A stretch of 64,000 nt of DNA from Ignavibacteria bacterium. GTDB taxonomy: Bacteria; Bacteroidota; Ignavibacteria; Tepidaquicellales; Tepidaquicellaceae. The stretch's first letter is position 1, and every line of letters begins with the position of its first letter. The notes below the pieces were generated by a model. That model made no database searches and was not told the origin of the DNA. It saw nothing but the letters and a program-made list of their open reading frames with translations. The position numbers and the translations under genes are program-made. The DNA lies in assembly GCA_016716125.1 (NCBI GenBank), contig JADJWZ010000036.1:124001-188000 (forward strand). The letters run 5' to 3'. Shown here in pieces: positions 1 through 7,739 of the stretch.

Positions 1-2
1 AT

Positions 3-1379
3 CCGGGTAACCTTAATGATGTAACTTACGGTCCCTTCGCTCTTCCATTTATTTATACTTTCAATTGTATGGATTATACAAGTTACTATGTAAACTCAAA
101 CGGATTCATAACTTTCGGACCAACAGCTCCGGGTATTTCAAATTATTCTCCAATAGCTTCCGGAGAAGCATATGAAGGAGCAATCAGCGCATTTGGACTT
201 GATATGATTGGCGTATTCGGCACTACAATAGACTTCAGCGGAGTGACAAATACTTTAACTGATGTCCGTAATTTTGAAGGAGTTGTGATCGGAAGTCATA
301 TTACCGCTGCAACTGGAATTCCGGCAAATACATTCATAACTGCATTTGACGTGGGTCTTGGAACTATAACAATTTCCAACAATACAACTGATATCATAGT
401 GAACGATCTGGTGGTACAAATTGCTTCAGGAAGTATTGTAAGCTCTACGGAAGGAATTTTTCCTAACAGAGTGCATACAATTCAGTTTAAAAATTTCAGA
501 CAGTATATTATAATAGGCACAAATGATAATTTTAATTTTCAGATAAAACTATTTGAACCTACACTTACCAGGACAGGACCTATTCATATCGTTTATGGTA
601 ACATGGATAAAAATACAATTCCTGTAGTTGCTGTTGACGGACAGGTCGGACTGAGAGGAATAAACAATTCAGACTGGAACACAAGGACTAATACATTTTC
701 ATTAGACTGGGATGCTTCAGACGCAGGATCTACTAACGCTTCTATTTCAATATTGCATAGTACACTATTTCCGGAATCAGGTCTAACCTATATCTGGGAC
801 GGAGTCTGTGCGTTACTTCCTGTTGAAATGTCTTCATTTATTTCTACTGTCAACTGAAGAGATGTTACTTTAAACTGGACAACTTCTTCAGAAACAAACA
901 ATTCACACTTTGAAATAGAAAGATCAGCAGTAAATAGTGAATGGTCAAACATCGGTTCAGTGAGAGGAAACGGAACTACACTTTCAGCTATGAATTATAC
1001 TTATACTGACAGAAGTCTGAATTCAGGAGTTTATTCCTACAGACTGAAACAAATAGATTTCAACGGAAGCTTTGAGTACTTCAATCTCAGCAATGAGGTA
1101 AACATAGGTGTTCCTTCGACTTTTGAAATGTCGCAAAACTATCCTAATCCTTTTAATCCGTCAACAAAGATAAATTATGACCTTCCTAAAGACGGGCTGA
1201 CAGTACTTAGAATATTTGATATTTCCGGCAGGGAAGTTTCAACACCGGTAAACGAAATCCAGACCGCAGGTTATTATACAGTTAATTTCAACGGAAGTAA
1301 TCTTTCAAGCGGAATTTATATTTATACATTAACATCAAACAATCAAACAGTAACAAAGAAAATGCTTCTTGTAAAATAA
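3..1379 (+). pseudogene. T9SS-sorted exported protein, 3' part, interrupted by an in-frame TGA
   Basis: The reading frame is open from the left edge, so the 5' end lies outside the window. The first part reads as a beta-rich extracellular domain (YYVNSNGFITFG; later LPVEMSSF). A TGA at 855-857 interrupts the frame, and the same frame then continues with RDVTLNWTTSSETNNSHFEIER and a type A sorting domain (SQNYPNPFNPSTKINYDL near 1131-1184), ending in KKMLLVK. In this family the motif is normally VNGRDV, so the stop probably replaces a glycine codon (GGA to TGA). Other genes here use TGA as a true stop, so recoding is unlikely. The product would be exported to the periplasm and then the cell surface. 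It is either a recent pseudogene or carries a sequencing error. Function beyond secretion is not recognisable. Confidence 0.75.
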
Positions 1380-1386
1380 ACTTATG

Positions 1387-1423
1387 TGATCATTATTTTC
1401 GGGCAATCCGGAAATAATGATCA
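1387..1423 (+). terminator. Stem-loop just after the T9SS gene
   Basis: A long near-perfect inverted repeat (TGATCATTATTTTCGG pairing with CCGGAAATAATGATCA, one T-G pair) lies 8 nt past the stop codon and is followed by a short T run. It is a likely terminator or 3'-end stabiliser and stands in tandem with the next hairpin. Confidence 0.55.
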
Positions 1424-1448
1424 CCGTTTTTAGTTAGTAATGTGCAGA

Positions 1449-1484
1449 AAGCCTCCGGGAATTTGGGTTCCGGGGGCTTTTTTT
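1449..1484 (+). terminator. Rho-independent terminator
   Basis: An 11-bp GC-rich stem (AGCCTCCGGGA pairing with TTCCGGGGGCT, with two G-T pairs) has a 7-nt loop and is followed directly by seven T on the plus strand. It ends transcription from the T9SS gene and separates it from the convergent sthA. Confidence 0.75.
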
Positions 1485-1512
1485 ATTTAATAGTTTTAAG
1501 TGATATTTAAAT

Positions 1513-2946
1513 TTATTTCTGACGCGGATTCTTAATATTCTTTCCGCTGATATTTCCCAGTCCGTCATATGCGGCATATTTGTACAGATCATGAAATGTA
1601 GGATAATTGAAAACAGTAGCAATGATATTGTCCAATGTCTTTTTATCCTGCACGAGTGTCATTCCATAATGAATTAGTTCTGAGGCAATTCTGCCGATGA
1701 TATGAACTCCGAGAATTATCTTTGTATCATTTTCAAAAACTAATTTTAGAAATCCGTCATCCGGTGAACCAAGAATTTTTCCTCTGGCAATATCGCAAAC
1801 CCTGCTGATGCCGGTACAATAATTTATCCCTTTTGAAACTGCATCCTGTTCCGTCTTTCCAACCATTGACACTTCAGGAACAGTATATATTCCGTAAGGA
1901 AAAACTTTATGAACGGAATCAAGGTCACGCGTATCATACATGTGAGTAATTGCAACTCTTCCCTGATCCATGCTTGTGCTGGCAAGCGCAGGAAATCCAA
2001 TTACGTCTCCAACCGCATAAATATGCGGAATGTTTGTACGGTAATTCTCATCAACGAGAACCGTTTCACGTTCACCTGTTATTATGCCGGCATTACTGCA
2101 GTTCATTCCTGAAATGTTACCGCTTCTTCCGGCTGCATAAAGGACCATATCCGTTTCAAGTTCATCACCGTTTTTTAATGTAAGCCGTATGTTATCTGAA
2201 TTTTTCGCGGGAATAATATAATTTACGATCGATGTATTGAACAGAATTTCAATCCCCTGTTTCTTCATTTGCGTTACAAGCGCACCGGCAATTTCCGAAT
2301 CAAGAAATGGCAGGATCTTGTCTCTGTTATTTATCAGATAAACTTTGACACCCATTGCGGCATAAATCGTTGCATACTCGCATCCTATCACTCCGGCGCC
2401 GATCACACAGAGAGATTTCGGAAAGCGGTTGATCTTGAGAATTGTATCTGAATCATGAATTCTCTTTCCGTCGAAAGGTATCTCGGAAGGATTTACGGGA
2501 TATGAACCTGTTGCTATGAGAATATTTTTTCCGCTGATGATCAAGTCTTCGCCGCCGACTATTTTTATATGATGATCATCAACGAATGAAGCGAATCCCC
2601 TGTAGACATCGACATTATGTCTCAGAAAATTTTTATCAACCTCTTCCTGCATATCATTTCTCGCTACATCACGTCTGTATGTGAATTGTTCATGCTTCGT
2701 CTTGTGCAAAGGCGTATCATCATCTGTCTCAAAAATATGTTTTTCATAAACCCTGGAAAAATATAGTGCGGTTTCTTTCAAAGTCTTTGAGGGAAGCGTA
2801 CCTGTCTGAACGCCTGCTCCGCCCGAGTCCTGTGATTTCTCTATTAATGCTACTTTCTTTCCGAAGTAAGCTGCTTTAACTGCTGCTTTCTCTCCTGCCG
2901 GTCCGGAACCGATAACTATTAAATCATAAGATCTATTACTATCCAT
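1513..2946 (-). CDS. sthA: Soluble (Si-specific) pyridine nucleotide transhydrogenase
   Basis: 477 aa, usual length for SthA. This cytosolic flavoprotein exchanges hydride between NADPH and NAD+ and helps balance the two pools. An FAD-binding GSGPAGE motif lies at residues 13-19, and a second Rossmann motif (GAGVIGCEYA) near residue 184 binds the nicotinamide nucleotide. The segment matching the redox disulfide of dihydrolipoamide dehydrogenase reads GGAGVQTGTLPSK with no cysteine pair, which is the SthA hallmark. The FNYPTFHDLYKYAAYDGL tail matches the SthA dimerisation domain. It stands alone, convergent with the T9SS gene and divergent from nothing adjacent. A mercuric or lipoamide reductase is excluded by the missing cysteines. 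Confidence 0.88.
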   Translation of the reverse strand: MDSNRSYDLIVIGSGPAGEKAAVKAAYFGKKVALIEKSQDSGGAGVQTGTLPSKTLKETALYFSRVYEKHIFETDDDTPLHKTKHEQFTYRRDVARNDMQEEVDKNFLRHNVDVYRGFASFVDDHHIKIVGGEDLIISGKNILIATGSYPVNPSEIPFDGKRIHDSDTILKINRFPKSLCVIGAGVIGCEYATIYAAMGVKVYLINNRDKILPFLDSEIAGALVTQMKKQGIEILFNTSIVNYIIPAKNSDNIRLTLKNGDELETDMVLYAAGRSGNISGMNCSNAGIITGERETVLVDENYRTNIPHIYAVGDVIGFPALASTSMDQGRVAITHMYDTRDLDSVHKVFPYGIYTVPEVSMVGKTEQDAVSKGINYCTGISRVCDIARGKILGSPDDGFLKLVFENDTKIILGVHIIGRIASELIHYGMTLVQDKKTLDNIIATVFNYPTFHDLYKYAAYDGLGNISGKNIKNPRQK

Positions 2947-3130
2947 TTTAAATTAAGTATTGAGTGTTTTGATCTATTATTAGAACAGAGCTGATTTTTA
3001 TATTTTATCAAATTATAAATTTTAACGTGTAATTTAAATGTTAATATGCAGAGTTGCTCACCTAATTTCTAATTGCGAATTTTAAATACTTAGTTACATT
3101 TTTCAATATTTATTTTTTTACTCTTACACA

Positions 3131-3158
3131 TAAAAAAACCGCAGGCTGAAGCCTGCGG
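3131..3158 (-). terminator. Rho-independent terminator
   Basis: A perfect 8-bp stem CCGCAGGC / GCCTGCGG with a TGAA loop is flanked on the left by seven A, which read as a T tract on the minus strand. It is the likely transcript end of the LamG-dockerin gene whose stop is at 3468. Confidence 0.75.
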
Positions 3159-3255
3159 CTACTATATTCAATTTCAAATTACAAATTTTAAAAATTCACC
3201 TTTTTTATTTGTCATTTCTCATTTATAATTTATTTCAGTTCAAAGCAAATACACC

Positions 3256-3308
3256 TCCGTTTGCTGTTAGTCACGCTCGTTTCGCCCATTAAGAAAAACA
3301 ACGGCGGA
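3256..3308. repeat. Degenerate copy of a dispersed GTTGGTC element
   Basis: The order TGTTAGTCACGCTCGTTTCG ... AACAACGGCGGA matches, with decay, the minus-strand reading of the element at 63626-63680 (GTTGGTCACGCTCGCTTCGC ... ACCAACAACGGCGA). A looser relative lies at 35175-35262. Confidence 0.5.
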
Positions 3309-3329
3309 ATGAAAATCAATTTCAAATTT

Positions 3330-3467
3330 CAAAATTCAAATAAAAAAAACGAGCTACAAGTATTGAAAAAATACAAATAGTAACTCGTAACTATTAATAC
3401 TATCTATTAACTACTAACTATTAACAGCTCTTTATTGAACATTGAAAATTGATCATCGAACATTGAT
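3330..3467. repeat. Short AT-rich repeats 3' of the dockerin gene
   Basis: Runs of heptamer-like words (CTATTAA, CTACTAA, GTAACTC) and GAACATTGA-type words directly follow the dockerin stop codon. Comparable repeats sit in the same position at seven other dockerin genes here. Confidence 0.7.
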
Positions 3468-5927
3468 TTAAGGTGTTATTTTCCCAACAAAATTAAATGA
3501 ATTATTATCTGTAATTACTGCATCTGCGAGATCAATTATATCGTCGCCGTTAACATCAGTTGGGAGATATCCGGATTCAAAATTCTGAATGTCATTGTCA
3601 ATAAGACTACCGTCGGTAAGATCTATCGTCCCGTCCTGATTTACATCACCGTTGTATATAGCGAACCTAACGGGCGAATTGTCTATCCGGATTACATTAT
3701 TTCCGAATGTTTCTGAACTGTCCGATGAAAAATCAAATGATGTAGAATCATCCGTAAAAGGAACCGGCACAGCGCTCCATGTCTCTATTGAATTTCTGTG
3801 TTTGAATACTTTGTATCCGTTATTAACTTTTGAGAAATAAAAATTTGCATTGCCTGCCGAATCAAGTACTGCTTTTGCGGAATCAATTTTCGGATATGGC
3901 GGTAAAGGAATTCGCAGAGTTACCTGTACAGTATCGCCTGTCATATTATCCGAAGTTTCATCATAGAAACCCTGTATCAGCGCAGTCAGATTTAATGTTT
4001 TCTGAGACAGTAAATTCAGTCCCCATTTATGAACGAATCCGATGTCAGCGCCCGCAATGTCAACGCATTTAAGCTTCCACCATCCTTTCCTGCTTTGTCC
4101 GTTAAAAGCTGACAACGGCTGATCGGGTTTTATTTTAGGACTAAAAGGTGATGTAATGCCGGGTCCGTTTAAAGAGGAAAATCCGGATGCCGAATTTGAA
4201 TCCGCGTCATCGGAAAAAATTGTCATAATGTCATTATTGCTTCCGCCTTTTGCGATCATTAAGTTAATTGTTGTTCCTGACGGCGAAGTCAGTGTCAGTC
4301 TCAGATCCTGTGTGTATGAATGAGAGATCATTGTGAATATTTTCAGATCACTCACCGGTGGTCCTCCGGCTATATATATTGAATCTGTAATTCCCGCAGA
4401 GTTTGCATCAGGTATAAAAAATTTTCCTGTGCCGGATGTATATGTTGATAATACTTCATCTGGCAGATCATTAATCATTGGCGAGCTTAAAACATTAGCA
4501 TTATTGTTATGCGAAGAGCTGATAGTTGTATTTCCTCCAAAGAGAAGGCTGCCAGGAAAATAAAAATCTCCAAGTTTAAAACTGTTCTGGAATTCGTCAA
4601 AGTCAACGTGCATTAAACTGTCTGGTGCCGAAGCTTTATAATGTTTATGCATATAATCCCTGATCTGCTGTTGTGTGCGGACAGATTTATACCAGATTCT
4701 GACTTCATCAATCTGACCTTTAAATTTACCCGCAGCATAGGAAGTCGCTCCTATGCCTCCGATGAAAGTACTGTCGTTGTCTGCAGATATTGTCGGAAAA
4801 CCCGCAAAAACAGATGATATAATATTTTCTCCGTTAATATATAAAATTGCCTGTCCGTTATTTTTATTGTAAGTCGCTGCTACATGCGTCCATTGCGATG
4901 TTGTGATCAGGGCCGGTGTATTTATTGCGTTTGCTGCGGAATTGATTGCAAAGATAAGATTACCGGAAGAATTTATAAAAAGCGCATAAGCATACCTTAT
5001 AGAACCTCCGCTTTTGTTGACTATATTCTGAGTTACCGGCTGCGTACCAGTTGTATCTCTTTTTATCCATGCTTCAAGAGTCAGAGTTACAGTCGGATCA
5101 TAAACACTGTTGTAACTTCCTCTTCGTGCGTAATCAGTTGTTCCGTTCAATACAAGACTATTATTATAATCAAGATAATTTAAAGATTTGTTTGAGTAAT
5201 TAACGTAAGAAATATTTCTTTCGTTACCATACTCCTGAGTCGAACCGCTGTGATCAATAACATTATTATCAAACTGATATGAAGCAGAAAGTGAAGAATA
5301 TCCTGCCCGCGGAGCAGGCATATTCATTGGAATAAATCTGTGTGATGAAATCTCCGCCAGCGTCCTTGCGCTTTTCCAAATTCTGACATTATCAAGCAAG
5401 CCGCTGAAGAAATATGCAGGCGAGCCGCTCTGTCTGTCAGCACCTATAAACAGTGAATCCGTATTACTGCCCGCCAAACCTGTAATGCTTGTTGTAGTTG
5501 TATCAAGTAATCCGTTTAAATATAATCTTGTTACAGATCCGTCATATGTAGCGGCGATGTGCGCCCATTTATTCAGCTGGACTGTCCCGTTGACCCTGCT
5601 CCTAAGAAAAAATCCCGCTCCTCTCGGAAAAAAAATAAACCTGCCGGTGCTTTCGATTCCAAAATAATATCCGGTCAGATAATTTTTACCGATGACTGCC
5701 ATTGAAGTCGGGAGCGCTGTCGGATAAACCCACGCTTCAACTGTGATGGCTGTATTTGGGTTTAATTCCGAATTGCTTTTATATGATACATAACTATTTC
5801 CTCCGTTGAATTCAGCTGCATAATTACTTGCATATTGTGAGTAACTCAGATTTTGAACTGTGAATAATAAGAACAACAAATACTTGAGAAATTTTTTACT
5901 GAAACTATAATGATTTCGGGTTTTCAT
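3468..5927 (-). CDS. Exported double-LamG / P-domain protein with dockerin-like C-terminus
   Basis: 819 aa. A signal peptide (residues 1-31, ending NLSYSQ) is followed by two LamG/concanavalin-type lectin domains (about 36-197 and 255-430, each with an ITVEAWVYP- or LTLEAWIKR-type strand and a LYLNG or LYINGE hairpin). A proprotein-convertase P-like domain follows (about 505-645; LRLTLTSPSGT ... GWWKLKCVD). The last 170 residues are the common tail: LNLTALIQGFYDE, HRNSIETWS and two calcium loops DVNQDGTIDLTD and DVNGDDIIDLAD, ending NFVGKITP. LamG and P domains suggest carbohydrate or protein binding at the surface; no protease domain is present. It is divergent from the helical partner gene at 6213. 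No Shine-Dalgarno site is visible. Confidence 0.85.
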   Translation of the reverse strand: MKTRNHYSFSKKFLKYLLFLLFTVQNLSYSQYASNYAAEFNGGNSYVSYKSNSELNPNTAITVEAWVYPTALPTSMAVIGKNYLTGYYFGIESTGRFIFFPRGAGFFLRSRVNGTVQLNKWAHIAATYDGSVTRLYLNGLLDTTTTSITGLAGSNTDSLFIGADRQSGSPAYFFSGLLDNVRIWKSARTLAEISSHRFIPMNMPAPRAGYSSLSASYQFDNNVIDHSGSTQEYGNERNISYVNYSNKSLNYLDYNNSLVLNGTTDYARRGSYNSVYDPTVTLTLEAWIKRDTTGTQPVTQNIVNKSGGSIRYAYALFINSSGNLIFAINSAANAINTPALITTSQWTHVAATYNKNNGQAILYINGENIISSVFAGFPTISADNDSTFIGGIGATSYAAGKFKGQIDEVRIWYKSVRTQQQIRDYMHKHYKASAPDSLMHVDFDEFQNSFKLGDFYFPGSLLFGGNTTISSSHNNNANVLSSPMINDLPDEVLSTYTSGTGKFFIPDANSAGITDSIYIAGGPPVSDLKIFTMISHSYTQDLRLTLTSPSGTTINLMIAKGGSNNDIMTIFSDDADSNSASGFSSLNGPGITSPFSPKIKPDQPLSAFNGQSRKGWWKLKCVDIAGADIGFVHKWGLNLLSQKTLNLTALIQGFYDETSDNMTGDTVQVTLRIPLPPYPKIDSAKAVLDSAGNANFYFSKVNNGYKVFKHRNSIETWSAVPVPFTDDSTSFDFSSDSSETFGNNVIRIDNSPVRFAIYNGDVNQDGTIDLTDGSLIDNDIQNFESGYLPTDVNGDDIIDLADAVITDNNSFNFVGKITP

Positions 5928-6170
5928 TTTTATAAATTAAAGTTAATAAATTTTTACTCACAACGGATAGTTTCTCACATCTTCATTAAAAAGTACAAAT
6001 ACAGCCATTTGATTTTTAACAGCTCATCTTCAGATTTTTAATCATATTATTCAGAGTATTTTTAGCAGTGTAATATTTGGACTTATCAGTTCAATGTCAT
6101 TTTAAATAAATTCATTCAAAATTAACACCGGCGCTGAAACTCTTCAAAGAAATTTTTTGCAAATTGTATC

Positions 6171-6199
6171 TTGACTTTAAGATAATGCCGGTAGTTTGT
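6171..6199 (+). promoter_or_regulatory. Candidate Bacteroidota-type promoter
   Basis: TTG at 6171-6173 and TAGTTTG from 6192 are 18 nt apart, resembling the Bacteroidota -33 (TTG) and -7 (TAnnTTTG) elements, although the -7 element is one base short of the consensus. The companion ATG is at 6213. Confidence 0.35.
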
Positions 6200-6212
6200 A
6201 ATTTAATTTCAA

Positions 6213-7682
6213 ATGATTAAAAGTAATTTTATAGAGATCTTAAGGACATTTTCAAAAGAAGAGTTAGTACTTTTTGAAGAATTCATCAGTACGTCTTTCC
6301 ATAATAAAAACGTAATAGCCGTCCGGCTGTTCTCTGAAATTAAAAAATTTCATCCGTCATATAATGACAGCTTGCTGACGAAAGAATATTTATTCAGAAA
6401 AATTTCAGGCAGAACAAAGTATAAAGATACTTATATAAGGAATCTTTTTTCTGATCTGTATAATCTTGCAGAAATATTTATTCAGTACCGTATGATTTCG
6501 AAAAGCAATGAGTATAAAAAATTACTTATTGAAGAACTTAAAGACCGTGACTTGTATGAACTGGCAGAGAAAAAAATTAAATCATTTGAAAATGAAATGA
6601 AGAAAATAAAAGCGAAGGATCATGAATATTATCTGAACATGTCTTTTATTTATGAAATGAAAAGTTTTCTTTTGGTAGACAAGACATTGACTGACAGTTT
6701 CAGAACCGAGCAGATATCCGGTATTATAAAGTTATTTGTTATTACGCTTATGGAAAATTCATTTTATCTGCGCGTCGAAGAGCAGCGTGTCAATATTCGC
6801 CACAGCTTTGATTTTCTGAAGTATGTGCTTGAATTTATAAAGGATCATTTATCTGACTTTGAAGATTCACCTTTGCTGATGATCTATTACTATCTGTGGC
6901 TTCATTATTTTTATGATGAGGAAGGAGACAAGAATTTTCTCAAAGCTAAAGAGTATTTTAAAAAAAATTTCAAATCTTTATCAAAGACTGACAAGAAAAA
7001 TATCTATTCCGTAATGCAGATTTATTACATAAATAAAATTGACAGAGGAGAAACCGGTTATAATAAAGAATATCTGGGATTTCTTCTGGAAATGCTGAAG
7101 CTAAACGTTCTTTCGCATAAGGAAAAAGATTTTATCAATCTGAATTTATTCAGAAACATTCTGATACTCTGCGTTATGCTGAAGGAAACAGAACTCCTTA
7201 AAAAATTCATTACAAAATATATCGGCTATGTTGATTTACAAAGCCGTGATACAATTACCGCTTATTCATATTCACATCTGAATTTTCTCCTGGGAGATTT
7301 TGAAAAAGCTCTGGAGCTCTGTAATAAAATTAATTATTATGACCTTCTAAGTTCGACAAATGACAATCTCTATTTTAAAAATGATATCAGAGCTTTGACG
7401 CTGAAATGCCTGTATGAACTGAAGTATTATGAAAACGCAATTTCATTTATTGATACTCATAAGCATTTTATAAGAAACTCAAAGCTTCTTAATGAATCGC
7501 CGAAAAAAAAGTATATGAATTTTCTGAAATTTGTTTCGGAGCTTATAAAATTAAATTTAGAGTTTGACGAATTTTCTTTTAAAGAATTAAAGAGTAATTT
7601 TATTTCAACAAAAAAATTAATTCAGTCAGACTGGATCTCCGAAAAAATATCAGAACTTGAAAAAGAATTTCAGAAAAAATGA
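6213..7682 (+). CDS. Helical TPR-like partner protein (family of unknown function)
   Basis: 489 aa, lysine/glutamate-rich, with no signal peptide or membrane segment, so probably cytosolic. The N-terminal box (IEILRTFSKEELVLFEEFIS near residues 7-26, then NKN, FHPSY and a basic FRKISGRTKY stretch) is shared by every partner protein in the window; SPYF is replaced here by TSFH. The second half is alpha-solenoid/TPR-like (LFRNILILCVMLKETELLKKFI; FEKALELCNKI; LYELKYYENAISFID). I do not recognise a function. It is divergent from the LamG-dockerin gene (285-bp gap) and convergent with the next dockerin gene (57 bp). No Shine-Dalgarno site precedes the ATG. Confidence 0.85.
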   Translation: MIKSNFIEILRTFSKEELVLFEEFISTSFHNKNVIAVRLFSEIKKFHPSYNDSLLTKEYLFRKISGRTKYKDTYIRNLFSDLYNLAEIFIQYRMISKSNEYKKLLIEELKDRDLYELAEKKIKSFENEMKKIKAKDHEYYLNMSFIYEMKSFLLVDKTLTDSFRTEQISGIIKLFVITLMENSFYLRVEEQRVNIRHSFDFLKYVLEFIKDHLSDFEDSPLLMIYYYLWLHYFYDEEGDKNFLKAKEYFKKNFKSLSKTDKKNIYSVMQIYYINKIDRGETGYNKEYLGFLLEMLKLNVLSHKEKDFINLNLFRNILILCVMLKETELLKKFITKYIGYVDLQSRDTITAYSYSHLNFLLGDFEKALELCNKINYYDLLSSTNDNLYFKNDIRALTLKCLYELKYYENAISFIDTHKHFIRNSKLLNESPKKKYMNFLKFVSELIKLNLEFDEFSFKELKSNFISTKKLIQSDWISEKISELEKEFQKK

Positions 7683-7703
7683 ACCGGAAAATTCATTGCT
7701 CTT

Positions 7704-7738
7704 TATTTGACATTTGAAATTTGAAATTTGAAATTTTC
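7704..7738. repeat. AAATTTG tandem repeat
   Basis: TTTGAAATTTGAAATTTGAAA, a heptamer-period repeat, fills the gap between the partner gene and the converging dockerin gene. Confidence 0.7.
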
Positions 7739-7739
7739 T

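Larger units (their letters stand above)
2947..3467. other. Intergenic region with terminator and dispersed repeats
   Basis: About 520 bp with no convincing gene. It holds the upstream region of sthA, a minus-strand terminator (3131-3158), a degenerate copy of a dispersed inverted-repeat element (3256-3308) and AT-rich short repeats running into the 3' end of the next dockerin gene. Confidence 0.7.

Noticed and set aside
840..870. Genome-wide UGA recoding to glycine
   Set aside because: TGA is the natural end of intact genes in this window and only one internal TGA of this kind was seen.
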